Source: Saccharomonospora marina XMU15 (GTDB lineage Bacteria > Actinomycetota > Actinomycetes > Mycobacteriales > Pseudonocardiaceae). From it: a DNA stretch of 64,000 nucleotides. The position numbers were made by a program, and so were the translations under genes. The stretch covers positions 1,640,628-1,704,627 of the forward strand of contig NZ_CM001439.1 of NCBI RefSeq assembly GCF_000244955.1, in the 5' to 3' direction. Below are positions 1 to 8,597 of this stretch, one piece after another. How positions within the stretch are numbered: the stretch's first letter is position 1; every line of letters starts with the position of its first letter. The notes under the pieces are model-generated. The model had not been told where the DNA came from. It ran no database searches and worked only from the letters and a program-made list of their open reading frames with translations.

Positions 1-1310
1 GCGGTGTTCACGGCGTATTCCTTGTCGAAGACGCCGAGACTGAGTATCCACAGTGCCGCGCGGGTGAGCGAGACGTGCACCCGGTAGCTGCCGCCTTCCC
101 GCGCTCTACGCGTGAGTGCCTCCACGATCCCGGCGGCCAGCAACCACGAGACGATGTAGTCGTTGACCACCATGATCGGTGGCAGGCCCGGGCGGTCACC
201 GTCACCTTCCAGGTGCATCATCCCGACGAGGCTGCCCGCCGTCTGGTCGAACCCGATGCGGTCGGCCCACGGTCCTCGCTCGCCGTTCAGCGACGCGGTG
301 GCGTGGATGATGCCGGGCCTGCTCGTCGCCGCCTGCTTCGCGGACAGTCCGATCCGGGAAAGGTAGCCGGGGCGGCGGTTGGCATAGAACACGTCGGCAC
401 CGGACAGCAGCCGCTGGATCAGCGCGTGGCCGTCCTCGCGGTACGGGTCGACGGTCGCCGAACGCACCCCCACGTTCGCGGTGGTGTAGATGGCGTCGTG
501 CTCGAGTTCCTCCGGCCGCCACAGGTTGAGCACGTCGGCGCCGTGCAGTGCCAGCGCCCTGCCCACGCCCGCGCCTGCGATGACGTGACCCATGCCCAGT
601 GCCCTCACACCGGACAGCGGATCGGCGGCCGAGGTGAGTGGCTCGGGCTTGCTCTGCCCGATCTTGGTGATCTCCACCAGCGGCATGTCGGCGAGTGCTT
701 CGGTGTAGTGCGGCTCGGCGAGCAGTTCCTCGGTGGTGCGCAGCATCGGCAGCACGGTGCCCGCCGCCACCGCCGCCTCCTCCAGTTCCCTGCCGCGCCA
801 GCGGGCGATCGCGGCGGCGACGGCCTTGGTGTCCTCGGGGACCCCGAGCAGCCGCTGGGCGGCTAGTTTGATCTTGGGGTACGGGTTTAGCGGCAGGACC
901 CACCTGTCGTCGGCGGTGCGGTAGAACCGCAGGCCGAGCGCCTGGGTCGCGTTCGCCTGTGTGCCGGGCGGGTAGCCGTTGAGCAACTCCCACTTGCGGT
1001 CGTAGAAGGGGCACAGCCGGTGTGGTGCCACCCGCAGGTCGACGGCGATGTCCTGACCGCTGCCGCCGCGCAGCCGCCACAGCTTGGCCACGGCCGCGGA
1101 CTTCGCGGCGAGTGCGACGGCCGCCGCGCCACCCAACCGCAGGGTGCTGGGCACGACGGGGTCGGCGCCGGTGAAGGTGATCGTCCCGCCGGTGTCGGCG
1201 GCGCTCATTCCCAGCCCCGCCAGTACGTCGGCGAGAGCGGCGTGCGGGTCGAAGGCGTCGTCGGTGGCCGGGCGGGCGAGCGCGCTCGTCAGCCGTTCAG
1301 TGAGCAGCAT
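1..1310 (-). CDS. CaiB/BaiF (family III) CoA transferase, C-terminus off the window
   Basis: About 436 codons are visible, reading leftwards from ATG at 1310-1308; the gene leaves the window at base 1, so the C-terminus is missing. The second half opens with a motif typical of family III CoA transferases (residues about 228-255, GVRALGMGHVIAGAGVGRAL followed by HGADVLNLW). The family moves CoA between carboxylic acids. The first 220 residues look like a degenerate copy of the same fold, as in two-domain family members. The start overlaps the end of the AtuA-like gene by 14 nt, so the two are surely one operon. The substrate is unknown; the neighbour suggests terpenoid or branched-acid catabolism, which is inference. 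Confidence 0.85.
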   Translation of the reverse strand, partial: MLLTERLTSALARPATDDAFDPHAALADVLAGLGMSAADTGGTITFTGADPVVPSTLRLGGAAAVALAAKSAAVAKLWRLRGGSGQDIAVDLRVAPHRLCPFYDRKWELLNGYPPGTQANATQALGLRFYRTADDRWVLPLNPYPKIKLAAQRLLGVPEDTKAVAAAIARWRGRELEEAAVAAGTVLPMLRTTEELLAEPHYTEALADMPLVEITKIGQSKPEPLTSAADPLSGVRALGMGHVIAGAGVGRALALHGADVLNLWRPEELEHDAIYTTANVGVRSATVDPYREDGHALIQRLLSGADVFYANRRPGYLSRIGLSAKQAATSRPGIIHATASLNGERGPWADRIGFDQTAGSLVGMMHLEGDGDRPGLPPIMVVNDYIVSWLLAAGIVEALTRRAREGGSYRVHVSLTRAALWILSLGVFDKEYAVNT

Positions 1311-3087
1311 CGTGTTCCCAAGAGGTGAGCAGTTCTTCCGGGATCGGCAGGTGTTTGGCTCGCAGGTACTCGCCCACCGCCTTGCCCGCCTGATCGACGC
1401 GGGTGTTGGCCGAGGCGCTGGTACCGAGCAACCCGCGCAGCACGAAGTGCACGGCTCGCAACGCCGGTAGTTCGTGGCGGACGATGTCGAGGTCCTTCAC
1501 CTCGGGCAGCAGCCTGCGCAGTTCCTCGGTGGACAGCGCCTGCCGAAGCCATGGCCACGACCGCTCGTCGGGCACCCACACTCCGACGTTGCAGTTGCCG
1601 CCCTTGTCGCCGCTTCGGGCGTAGGCCACCGAACCGAGTGCAGCGCTGCGAGTACCGGTGGCAGGTGGTGCGGCCGCGGGCTCGGGGTGGCGGGGTTGCT
1701 CGCTGACGGCGGTGTCGGCGGGCGGATCGATCCGCACGACCCTGCCGTCGTCGAGGACGGCTCGGTGCGCGACCGCTTCCTGCGGCAGCAGGGCGGGCCA
1801 GTAGTCGATCCGTGGTTTGGGTTTGGTGGCCGGTGCCGCGTCGGCGTCGTGGAAGAAGCCGGGAATGCTTTGCAGATAGAGGCCGGCGAGCCTGCGGGCA
1901 AGGCCGAGCCGCACGAGTGGTTCCCGCTGTCGTGCGGTCGCCGCGACGCGAACCGCCACGGTCGCGTCCCACTGGCTTTCCGGGTCCGTGGCGGCTGTAC
2001 CCAGACGGGTGAACTCGAGTTGGTCCACGCCATCGGGCAGGTCCTTGCCCACCTGCGCACACAGCAGTTCGATCTTGTCGTCGACGTCGGGCGCGGTGAC
2101 GAACACGGTGTCCACGATTGCGAAGCCCAGCTGCGCGAAGGCGGCCACCTTGGTCGTCGGCGGGGGAGGGCTTCCGGTGGCTCCGCCGACTCCGACCCGG
2201 TCCCGGCCGAGGGCGGTGAGCCGCAGCGTGTCGAAGTGAACCGTCACGTCCGGGTTGAGGTATGTGGGGCCCTGGATCTCGTACACCAACTGGGCGGTGA
2301 CCGTGTCCACGGTGACGGCGCCGCCGTCCCTGGCGTGTTTGGTGATGACGCTCGTGCCGTCGGCGGCGATCTCGGCGATGGGGAAGCCGGGGGTGGTCAT
2401 GTCGGGTATGCGGGTGAAGCCGGAGAAGTTGCCGCCCACCGCCTGTGAGCCGCACTCGATGATGTGTCCGGCCGTGACGGCGCCCGCCATGGCGGTCCAG
2501 TCGCCGCGATCCCACCCGTGCCACCAGGCGGCGGCGCCCGCGGCGAGCGAGGCGTCGGTCGCCCGCCCGCACACCACGATGTCGGCCCCCTCGGCCAGCG
2601 CGGCGGCGATGCCCCAGCCACCGAGGTAGGCGTTGGCCGCGATCGGCTCCAGGCCCCAACTGTCGAGCGGCTGCCCGGTGTCGAGATGCTCGAACCGGTG
2701 GCCCTCCGCGCGCAGCCGCGGCAGGTCGGGCGCTACGTTGTCGCCCTCGATGTGGGCGATGCGTAGCTGCACCCCCTCGTGCGAGGCGAGGTCGCGCAGG
2801 GCGGTCGCGAGCCCTGCCGGGTGGAAGCCGCCCGCGTTGGTGACGACCTTGATCCCGCGCTCGGCCAGCGCCGCGAGGTGCGGACGGATCTGGTCGAGGA
2901 AGTACCCGACGTAACCCTTGGTCGGGTCGTGCTGGTATCTCGCCGCCAGTGCGGCGAGGGTGATCTCGGCCAGGTAGTCACCTACGAGCACGTCGACGGG
3001 GTCACCAGCCATGGCTTCGTCGACGGCGGTGAATCGGTCGCCGAGATATCCGGAGAAGTTCGCGACACGGATGGGCCCGCGGGCCAT
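1297..3087 (-). CDS. AtuA-like acyclic terpene utilization protein (DUF1446 plus ferredoxin-fold tail)
   Basis: This 596-residue protein starts MARGPIRVANFSGYLGDR; I chose ATG at 3087 because a strong GAGGAGGTGG ribosome site lies just upstream. Residues about 5-450 match the DUF1446/AtuA domain, with the NFSGYLGDR opening and a central GRATDAS segment. The last about 110 residues (from SVAYARSGDKGGNCNVGVW) match the small AtuA-associated ferredoxin-fold domain, here fused to the main domain. AtuA lies in the citronellol/geraniol degradation cluster of Pseudomonas; its chemical step is not well defined. It is followed by, and overlaps, a CoA transferase gene, which fits a CoA-linked catabolic operon. 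Confidence 0.85.
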   Translation of the reverse strand: MARGPIRVANFSGYLGDRFTAVDEAMAGDPVDVLVGDYLAEITLAALAARYQHDPTKGYVGYFLDQIRPHLAALAERGIKVVTNAGGFHPAGLATALRDLASHEGVQLRIAHIEGDNVAPDLPRLRAEGHRFEHLDTGQPLDSWGLEPIAANAYLGGWGIAAALAEGADIVVCGRATDASLAAGAAAWWHGWDRGDWTAMAGAVTAGHIIECGSQAVGGNFSGFTRIPDMTTPGFPIAEIAADGTSVITKHARDGGAVTVDTVTAQLVYEIQGPTYLNPDVTVHFDTLRLTALGRDRVGVGGATGSPPPPTTKVAAFAQLGFAIVDTVFVTAPDVDDKIELLCAQVGKDLPDGVDQLEFTRLGTAATDPESQWDATVAVRVAATARQREPLVRLGLARRLAGLYLQSIPGFFHDADAAPATKPKPRIDYWPALLPQEAVAHRAVLDDGRVVRIDPPADTAVSEQPRHPEPAAAPPATGTRSAALGSVAYARSGDKGGNCNVGVWVPDERSWPWLRQALSTEELRRLLPEVKDLDIVRHELPALRAVHFVLRGLLGTSASANTRVDQAGKAVGEYLRAKHLPIPEELLTSWEHDAAH

Positions 3088-3252
3088 CGTCACCACCTCC
3101 TCGTGGTGTTGGGGCACTCGACCCAAAGGCTAGCTTATTGAACATCTGCCAAAAAGCCTTCGGGTTGGGCTCCACCGCTCAGGCCGGGCAGCAGCGCTGG
3201 GGACCCTGCCTGACCTCGCTCGCCAGGCACAGGCTGTCGACGCGACGCCGCA

Positions 3253-4128
3253 CTACCGGTCGAACCGCTTGCCGACGGCAAGCGTGTTGCTCTCCGGGAA
3301 GACTCCGGAGCCCACAACGCTGCCGAAGATCGGAGTCAGCAACTCGGCCAGTCTGGCCGTCGAGTCGGGGCCGAGTGCGTCCCACGGGGCGCGGGCGAGT
3401 TCGTCGGTGCGCTGCTCGATGTCCGCGCGTAACCGCAGCCCTCGATCGGTGGCCTTTCCCTCGGAGCCGACAAGCCCCCTCGCCGCGAGTCGCTCCCGCG
3501 CCCGCGACCATTCCCGCTCGCTCCAGCCCCTACTTGCGAAGGTCTCGGCGGGAGCGGCATCCACCGATGCGAAGGACACCAGCGACTCGACGGGATCGAG
3601 GTCAAAGGCAAGCAGTGCCGCGAGATGCCCGTCGCCGCGGTGCTCGCGCAGGATGGTGGCTGCCTGCCACAACACCAGGCATGGGTCGTCCTGCCAAGGC
3701 TGGTCGGCGTTCGCGGCGGCGAGTGGGCGGCCGTGCAGCGGTGCCGCCTCGGCGGCCCTGCATGCCAGCAGTGCGGCCTCCCGCACCGTTGCCTCGTCGC
3801 GGTCGGCGCCCAGCAGCCGCTTGTAGATCGCCTCCACTGCCCGCAACCGGGTGTCCAGCACGCGCTGCGGTGTCGCTGTCCGCCACGCGGCGGGCACGTT
3901 TTCGGCGACCATGCTCGGACTGAAGCTGTAGAACGTGGCCGACACGAGTTCGACTCCGGCGGCACCCAGCGGTGCTGCCCGCCACGCGAAGTAGCTCGGC
4001 CAGCGTTGCGTGATGTCGTACCCGAGCGCCGCGGCCTGTTCGAAGCCTTCCGGTGCGTAGTAGAGCACCGCGTGAATGGGCTCCAGCAGCCACCACATCA
4101 GGCGCTCGACGCTCGGTCCCTCCACCAC
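3253..4128 (-). CDS. SCO6745-family protein
   Basis: Predicted 291 residues. I prefer the GTG start at 4128 (or the next GTG at 4125), because GGGAGG sits 4-7 nt upstream; the frame stays open further upstream but without a ribosome site. The sequence (VERLMWWLLEPIHAVLYYAPEG near the N-terminus, a late helical segment with GWSEREWSRARERLAARGL, and a closing LTPIFGSVVGSGVFPES) is typical of the SCO6745 family found across actinobacteria. The C-terminal part looks like a winged-helix fold, so a DNA- or ligand-binding role is possible but unproven. It is divergent from the hydrolase-fold gene at 4206, with an inverted repeat between them. Confidence 0.7.
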   Translation of the reverse strand: MVEGPSVERLMWWLLEPIHAVLYYAPEGFEQAAALGYDITQRWPSYFAWRAAPLGAAGVELVSATFYSFSPSMVAENVPAAWRTATPQRVLDTRLRAVEAIYKRLLGADRDEATVREAALLACRAAEAAPLHGRPLAAANADQPWQDDPCLVLWQAATILREHRGDGHLAALLAFDLDPVESLVSFASVDAAPAETFASRGWSEREWSRARERLAARGLVGSEGKATDRGLRLRADIEQRTDELARAPWDALGPDSTARLAELLTPIFGSVVGSGVFPESNTLAVGKRFDR

Positions 4129-4177
4129 GGTGCCTCCCGCGTTCGATCCGGCCTCGACCAGGCCACCCTCCCAGACT

Positions 4178-4196
4178 ATCTTGACAAAGACAAGAT
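4178..4196. promoter_or_regulatory. Inverted repeat ATCTTG-N7-CAAGAT, candidate operator
   Basis: Perfect 6-bp arms (4178-4183 and 4191-4196) with a 7-bp spacer sit in the 77-bp gap between two divergent genes. The arms resemble ATCTTGA/TCAAGAT operators of MarR-type regulators. The left arm also carries a TTGACA (4181-4186) that could serve as a -35 element. Which protein binds it is not known; the adjacent SCO6745-family protein is one candidate. Confidence 0.4.
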
Positions 4197-4205
4197 TGGA
4201 TTGGA

Positions 4206-5027
4206 GTGCCGGTGAGAGAGTTCGGTTACCGAGGCCGCGACGGTTGTCGCTTGTTCGCCACCACGGTCGGGGAGGGACCCGCAGTGGTCCTGCTGCACGG
4301 CGGCGGACCCGACCATCACAGCCTGCTTCCGCTCGCCCATGAGCTGGCCGCCGCCCACACCGTCGTGCTTCCCGATGTACGCGGTTACGGTCGCTCACAC
4401 TGCGCGGATCCCGCTCGCCACACCTGGTCCAGCTACGCCGAGGACGTGGTGGCCCTGCTCGATCAACTCGGCCTCGACCAGGCCGCCGTCGGAGGAACCG
4501 GCCTCGGCGCCACCATCACGCTGCGCGCCGCGCTGGAACACCCCGACCGGGTCAGTGCCGCCATCCTCGTCAGCGTCGAGGACATCGAGGACGATGCCGC
4601 CAAAGCCGAGGAGATCGCCTTCATGGACGCCTTCGCCGAGCGGGTGCGCACCCAGGGCGTCGAGGCGGCATGGGCCCCGATCCTGCCGGGACTCGCCCCG
4701 ATCATCGGCACGTTGGTCCGCGACGCCATCCCACGGTCGGACCAGGACAGCGTCGCGGCGGCAGCGGCGATCGGGCGCGACCGCGCCTTTCGTGACGTCG
4801 CCGAACTCGCGCCGATCACCGCGCCGACCTTGGTGTTTCCCGGGATAGATCGGCGCCACCCGGCAGCGCTGGCCGAGCGCGTCGCGCAGGTGCTGCCCGA
4901 TGCCCGGCTCGTTCCGGACGCGTTCTCGGCCGACCTGCGCACGGCCGACGATCTCGCCGCAGCACTCGGCCCCGAGATCCGACGCTTTCTCGCCCAGATC
5001 GACCATGGTTGCCGCCGCGGCTGCTAG
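4206..5027 (+). CDS. Alpha/beta-hydrolase fold protein lacking the catalytic serine
   Basis: 273 residues from GTG at 4206 (a second GTG at 4212 is possible). The N-terminus VVLLHGGGPDHHSLLPLA with the downstream DVRGYGRS is a classic alpha/beta-hydrolase oxyanion and strand pattern. At the nucleophile elbow the sequence is VGGTGLGAT, where relatives have G-T-S-L-G; the codon is GGC, one base from AGC (Ser). The C-terminal region around residues 245-255 (DAFSADLRTADDL) also has no His where the catalytic one is expected. It may be a pseudoenzyme or use other chemistry. The last 4 nt overlap the convergent LysE gene. Confidence 0.75.
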   Translation: MPVREFGYRGRDGCRLFATTVGEGPAVVLLHGGGPDHHSLLPLAHELAAAHTVVLPDVRGYGRSHCADPARHTWSSYAEDVVALLDQLGLDQAAVGGTGLGATITLRAALEHPDRVSAAILVSVEDIEDDAAKAEEIAFMDAFAERVRTQGVEAAWAPILPGLAPIIGTLVRDAIPRSDQDSVAAAAAIGRDRAFRDVAELAPITAPTLVFPGIDRRHPAALAERVAQVLPDARLVPDAFSADLRTADDLAAALGPEIRRFLAQIDHGCRRGC

Positions 5028-5686
5028 CGGCCTTCGGCGGCCATACGGATGCCGAGAGCGACCAGAACGGTCCCGCTCACAGCTTCCAGCCTGCGCCGGA
5101 TCACGGGTCGGCGAAACCAGTCGCTCGCGCGGCCGACCGCGGCGGCGAGCCCGAGGTACAGCACGATCTCGATCGCCACCTGCAGCAGCGCCAGCACCGC
5201 CGTGGTGGCGAACAGCGGGTGCTCGGCCGGGATGAACTGCGGGTAGAAGGCCACCATGAACGCCGCCGCCTTGGGATTGGCCAGCATCACCACGAAACCC
5301 TCGAGGAACGCCTTGAGCCATCCCCGTTCGACGTCGGCGGGCACCCGCGCACCGACATCGGTCGCGGGTTCGTCCCCGCGGCCGAGCCATGCCTCACGCC
5401 ACATCCTGACGCCCAGGTACAGCAGGAACCCGGCACCGAGCACCCGGAGCACGACGAAGGCGACCTCGGATGCGGCGACCAGCGCGGCCAGCCCTCCCGC
5501 GGCCAGCAGCGCCCACAGGTAGAGACCGGCCTGCAGTCCCAGCACCGTGGGTACCGCGCCCGCGAACCCCCGCAGCGCGGCACGCCGCAGGATCAGCGCC
5601 ATGGCCGGGCCCGGCGAGGCCGAGATCAGCACGACAGCGGTGGCAAAGGCGAACAGTGAGCCGGGCAGTTGCATGGACCGCATCAT
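5024..5686 (-). CDS. LysE/RhtB-family amino acid exporter
   Basis: 220 residues, all membrane segments. The N-terminal helix with SPGPAMALILRRAALRG is the family signature (SPGP), followed by the paired helices ALRGFAGAVPTVLGLQAG and ALLAAGGLAALV, and a late FVVMLANPKAAAFMVAFYPQ motif with the conserved NPK. The family exports amino acids or small metabolites. Three ATG codons (5686, 5683, 5674) are possible starts. It lies alone, convergent with the hydrolase-fold gene and overlapping it by 4 nt. The exported substrate cannot be told from sequence. Confidence 0.9.
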   Translation of the reverse strand: MMRSMQLPGSLFAFATAVVLISASPGPAMALILRRAALRGFAGAVPTVLGLQAGLYLWALLAAGGLAALVAASEVAFVVLRVLGAGFLLYLGVRMWREAWLGRGDEPATDVGARVPADVERGWLKAFLEGFVVMLANPKAAAFMVAFYPQFIPAEHPLFATTAVLALLQVAIEIVLYLGLAAAVGRASDWFRRPVIRRRLEAVSGTVLVALGIRMAAEGR

Positions 5687-5807
5687 GCTCGCGTGCGGCA
5701 GGCGGGCTCAACCGACTTGCGCTCCGGCCAGTTCCGCGGGCCGGGGGAGGCAGCGACCGGTGACGTCGGGAGCCGCCGGTGCCCACGGGAGGCCGCGGGG
5801 GCCCCGG

Positions 5808-6167
5808 TCAGCCGTCGGCGCCATCTCCGTCTCCGCCGAGTTTCCATGCCCGGTAGTGGTGTCCCCAGCGCTCGAGCTGCGCTGTGATGTCGCGCAGGCT
5901 CGCTCCCATGGCGGTGACCGAGTACTCCACTTTGGGCGGCACCTGCGGGTACACGGTGCGCCGCACCAGCCCGTCGGCTTCCAGTTCCCGTAGTTGCCTG
6001 GTCAGCATCCGAGGGGTGATGCCAGGCAGCGCCCTGTCGAGTTCACCGAAGCGCATGGTGCCCTGCAGCAGATGTCGAAGAATCACCAGCTTCCACTTGC
6101 CGCCGATGACCTCCAGCGCGGCCTCGACCATGCATTCCTCGGCCAACGCTTCGATACGGGCAGCCAT
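5808..6167 (-). CDS. HxlR-family transcriptional regulator
   Basis: 119 residues. The winged helix carries the typical HxlR pattern: GGKWKLVILRHLLQGTMRFGEL, then PGITPRMLTRQLRELEADGLVRR and VEYSVTAMGASL. A Cys at residue 12 (EECMVE) sits where redox-sensing relatives have one. The gene is divergent from the RidA gene, with a 7-bp inverted repeat in the shared 96-bp gap, so it most likely controls that promoter and its own. A second possible target is the LysE exporter downstream. Confidence 0.9.
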   Translation of the reverse strand: MAARIEALAEECMVEAALEVIGGKWKLVILRHLLQGTMRFGELDRALPGITPRMLTRQLRELEADGLVRRTVYPQVPPKVEYSVTAMGASLRDITAQLERWGHHYRAWKLGGDGDGADG

Positions 6168-6188
6168 GTGAGCCTCCCCTGACCTCGA

Positions 6189-6208
6189 TACTATCCAGCC
6201 TGATAGTA
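6189..6208. promoter_or_regulatory. Inverted repeat TACTATC-N6-GATAGTA, likely HxlR operator
   Basis: Perfect 7-bp arms (6189-6195, 6202-6208) lie 22 nt from the HxlR start and 56 nt from the RidA start. The size and position fit a dimer operator of the divergently encoded HxlR protein. The link is inferred from position. Confidence 0.5.
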
Positions 6209-6263
6209 CTGGTCATCAAAGACCGTACTTGTTCTGATCGTAGCCAAGGCCGAGGCTTTCCCC

Positions 6264-6653
6264 ATGACCTTGCTGCAACGTGTGGAACACGACCCCGACT
6301 GGTACGAGCCCTACCGCATCTCGCTGGCGATCAAGGCCAACGGTCTGATCTTCGTATCCGGCCAGGCCGGGATCGACGAGCACGGTCGGACCGTCGGTGT
6401 CGGGGATTTCGAAACCCAGGCACGCCAGGCGCTGCGCAACCTGGCGACCGTGCTGGAACAGGGAGGCAGCAGCCTCGCCGAGGTCGTCAAGGTGACCATC
6501 ATGGTCACCGACATGAGCTACCTGGACCAGATCATCCGGCTACGCGAGGAGTACTTCACCGAGCCCTACCCGGCCGACACGTTGCTGCAGGTGGCAGGGC
6601 TGGCGCAACCCGACTGGCTGGTGGAGATCGACGCGATCGCGGTGGCCGGGTAG
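6264..6653 (+). CDS. RidA/YjgF-family protein
   Basis: 129 residues from ATG at 6264. The Rid fold is clear: LIFVSGQAGIDEHG near residue 30, QARQALRNLATVLEQGG, VVKVTIMVTDM, and a closing LAQPDWLVEIDAIAV. Canonical RidA deaminates reactive enamines from PLP enzymes using an Arg near the C-terminal IEIEA(I)A stretch; here that stretch reads VAGLAQPDWLVEIDA with Gln/Pro rather than the usual R, so imine deaminase activity is uncertain and this may belong to another Rid subgroup. It is divergent from and probably regulated by the HxlR gene. Confidence 0.88.
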   Translation: MTLLQRVEHDPDWYEPYRISLAIKANGLIFVSGQAGIDEHGRTVGVGDFETQARQALRNLATVLEQGGSSLAEVVKVTIMVTDMSYLDQIIRLREEYFTEPYPADTLLQVAGLAQPDWLVEIDAIAVAG

Positions 6654-6683
6654 TCGCCGCCTTTCGCATTCGACGCGGGCACG

Positions 6684-6960
6684 TCAATGCGAGCCGGTGA
6701 GGGTGCCTGCCAGTGTGTTGTGCCGCTGCCTGCTGTCGGGGTTCATGCCGACGACGGTGACGGGGGTGCCGCGCGATTCGTACTTGGTGGTGATGGCGTC
6801 GAGTACGCGACGGTGCAGGCGTCCCGGATGTGGGCGTCGGACAGGTCGATGACGACGTCGGGTGGGTCGCCCGCGTAGTTCCCGCCGACGTGAACGAGTC
6901 CACAGTGTTCGATGACGGCTGCGCCCGTGTCGTTCGATGACGGCTGCGCCCGTGTCGGTG
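6684..6960 (-). pseudogene. Frameshifted C-terminal remnant (STAS domain) of a SulP sulfate permease
   Basis: Reading leftwards, one frame gives GNYAGDPPDVVIDLSDAHIR and the next gives VLDAITTKYESRGTPVTVVG then MNPDSRQRHNTLAGTLTGSH and a stop at 6684-6686. Joined, this is the STAS tail of actinobacterial SulP permeases. The join near 6803-6807 needs a missing base, and no transporter domain precedes it. A 25-bp tandem duplication (6907-6956) disrupts the next part. Between about 6960 and 7128 I recognise nothing else; the 475-bp interval therefore holds a gene remnant and no intact gene. Confidence 0.65.
6907..6956. repeat. 25-bp tandem duplication inside the SulP remnant
   Basis: Two perfect copies (6907-6931 and 6932-6956) beginning GTTCGATGACGGCTGCGCCC. 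Because 25 is not a multiple of three, the duplication itself shifts the reading frame, consistent with the region being non-functional. Confidence 0.9.
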
Positions 6961-7128
6961 AGGACTTCGCGAAGCCAGGTATGACCGCGGTCGAGTCGTG
7001 CCAAGCTCGCCGTGCACCGCGCCGCCGACGGAACTACCGCCGTGAGGTGGCAGCCGCAATCGTCGGTCCCGATGGTGGAAGGCCCGGCAGCCCTTCGACC
7101 ACCGGGGCCGTTCCAACGACACGCGGTT

Positions 7129-8466
7129 TCAGGGCTGCGTGGCGACCTGCTTCGGTGTCGGGGCGGTGTCGACCCGCAGTGCGCGTACGGTGACACCACC
7201 GAGGACCAGGAACGCCGCGACGAGCAGGTACACCTGCCCCGGCCCCCAACCCGCATCGAGCAACCAACCCGCCACGACCGGGGAGAGGATGGCGCCGATG
7301 CGGCCGATCCCGATGCCCCAGCCGACGCCTGTCGCGCGAACGTCGGCAGGATAGATCGACGGCGTGAGCGCGTACAGACCGGCGACACAGCCGTTGACGA
7401 ACAGCCCGATCAGCACGCCAACGGCGAAGGCCGTCACGAGTGTGGCGGTGGCGGGGACGAACACCGTGAGCAGTACCGCGGTGAGAACCGTGTATCCCAC
7501 CAGCACGTGCTTCAGCGCGATGCGGGTGGCAAGGAAGCCCAGCAGGGTGGTGCCGAAGATGCCGCCGAGGTTCAGCAGCACACCGCCGGTGATGCCCTGC
7601 GTCGCGGACAGCCCGGCCTCCACGAGGAGCTTCGGAGTCCAGCTGGTGACGAAGTAGAACCCGAACATGACCATGAAGAAGCTCAGCCAGGTGAGCAGCG
7701 TGTTGCGTCGCAGCCGCGCCGAACCGAGCCTGCGGATGTTGCCGACCGAGGAGGGTTCGGCGGTGGTCGTCGCGGCGGGCATCGACTCCAGCGCAGGATG
7801 GCGCATGGCCGTCAGCAGTCTGTTGATCCGCTCCAGCGCGCTCGCCGATCGTTTCGTGAGCAGGAAGTCGAGCGACTCCGGCAACCGCCACAGCACGGCG
7901 GGGATGAGCAACGCCGTCGCAATGGCGCCGAAGCCGAACACCGAGCGCCACCCGGACTCCTGCTGCAACAGGGCAGCGACGATACCGCCCACTGTGGCAC
8001 CGATCGCGTAGCCGGTGGAGTTGAGGCTCACCGCGAGCCCGCGCCAGCGAGCGTTGGCGAACTCGGCGGCGATCACGTTGCTGCTCGCGAGAATGCCACC
8101 GATACCGATGCCGGTGAGCACGCGGGTGAGTCCGAGCTGGACCGGCGCCTGGCTGACTGCCGAGAAGAACATTCCGCTGGAGGCGATCACGAGGCAGATC
8201 AGGATCAGGGCGCGCCTGCCGATGCGGTCGGCGAGCGGCGCGAGGGCGAGGGAACCGAGCGCCATGCCGACGAGACCTGCGCTGAGTAGTAGGCCCAGAG
8301 CCGAGGACGACAGGTTCCATTCCTGTGACACGCCGTTGGCGGTGAAGGCCATGACGAGAACGTCGAAGCCGTCCAAGACGTTGAGCAGTACGCAGATCGC
8401 GATAGCGGACCACTGGAATGCGGACATGGGACTCGCGTCGATGCGAGCCCGAAGCGAAATGCTCAT
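7129..8466 (-). CDS. MFS transporter, aromatic acid:H+ symporter (AAHS)-like
   Basis: 445 residues from ATG at 8466 with GTGAGG upstream. The first helix carries LLNVLDGFDVLVMAF; the DGFD motif is characteristic of AAHS carriers such as PcaK and BenK, and the loop LADRIGRRALI is the MFS 2-3 motif. Twelve helices are evident. The family imports benzoates and hydroxybenzoates with protons. It sits beside an IclR regulator and a CYP199-like P450 with its reductase, so a para-substituted benzoate is the likely cargo (inference). A palindrome at 8551-8562, like one upstream of the reductase gene, suggests IclR control. Confidence 0.88.
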   Translation of the reverse strand: MSISLRARIDASPMSAFQWSAIAICVLLNVLDGFDVLVMAFTANGVSQEWNLSSSALGLLLSAGLVGMALGSLALAPLADRIGRRALILICLVIASSGMFFSAVSQAPVQLGLTRVLTGIGIGGILASSNVIAAEFANARWRGLAVSLNSTGYAIGATVGGIVAALLQQESGWRSVFGFGAIATALLIPAVLWRLPESLDFLLTKRSASALERINRLLTAMRHPALESMPAATTTAEPSSVGNIRRLGSARLRRNTLLTWLSFFMVMFGFYFVTSWTPKLLVEAGLSATQGITGGVLLNLGGIFGTTLLGFLATRIALKHVLVGYTVLTAVLLTVFVPATATLVTAFAVGVLIGLFVNGCVAGLYALTPSIYPADVRATGVGWGIGIGRIGAILSPVVAGWLLDAGWGPGQVYLLVAAFLVLGGVTVRALRVDTAPTPKQVATQP

Positions 8467-8550
8467 TCGGTTTGCCTCACTGGAATCCGAAGGTGAACGG
8501 GAGCAGGCGCAAGAGCTTGCGGGCGCGTTGCCGAGGGAACAAGCCGGACT

Positions 8551-8562
8551 CTCATTGAATGA
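8551..8562. promoter_or_regulatory. CTCATTGAATGA palindromic site upstream of the MFS gene, candidate IclR operator
   Basis: The core TCATT-G-AATGA is palindromic and lies 85 nt upstream of the transporter start, in the gap after the IclR gene. Nearly the same motif (CTCGTTCAATGAG, 11716-11728) precedes the reductase/P450 operon. The shared site at two promoters flanking one IclR gene is the argument for a common operator. Confidence 0.5.
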
Positions 8563-8597
8563 AGCAGTCGCCGATCGGCCGCGCCGCGGCCGTGTGG

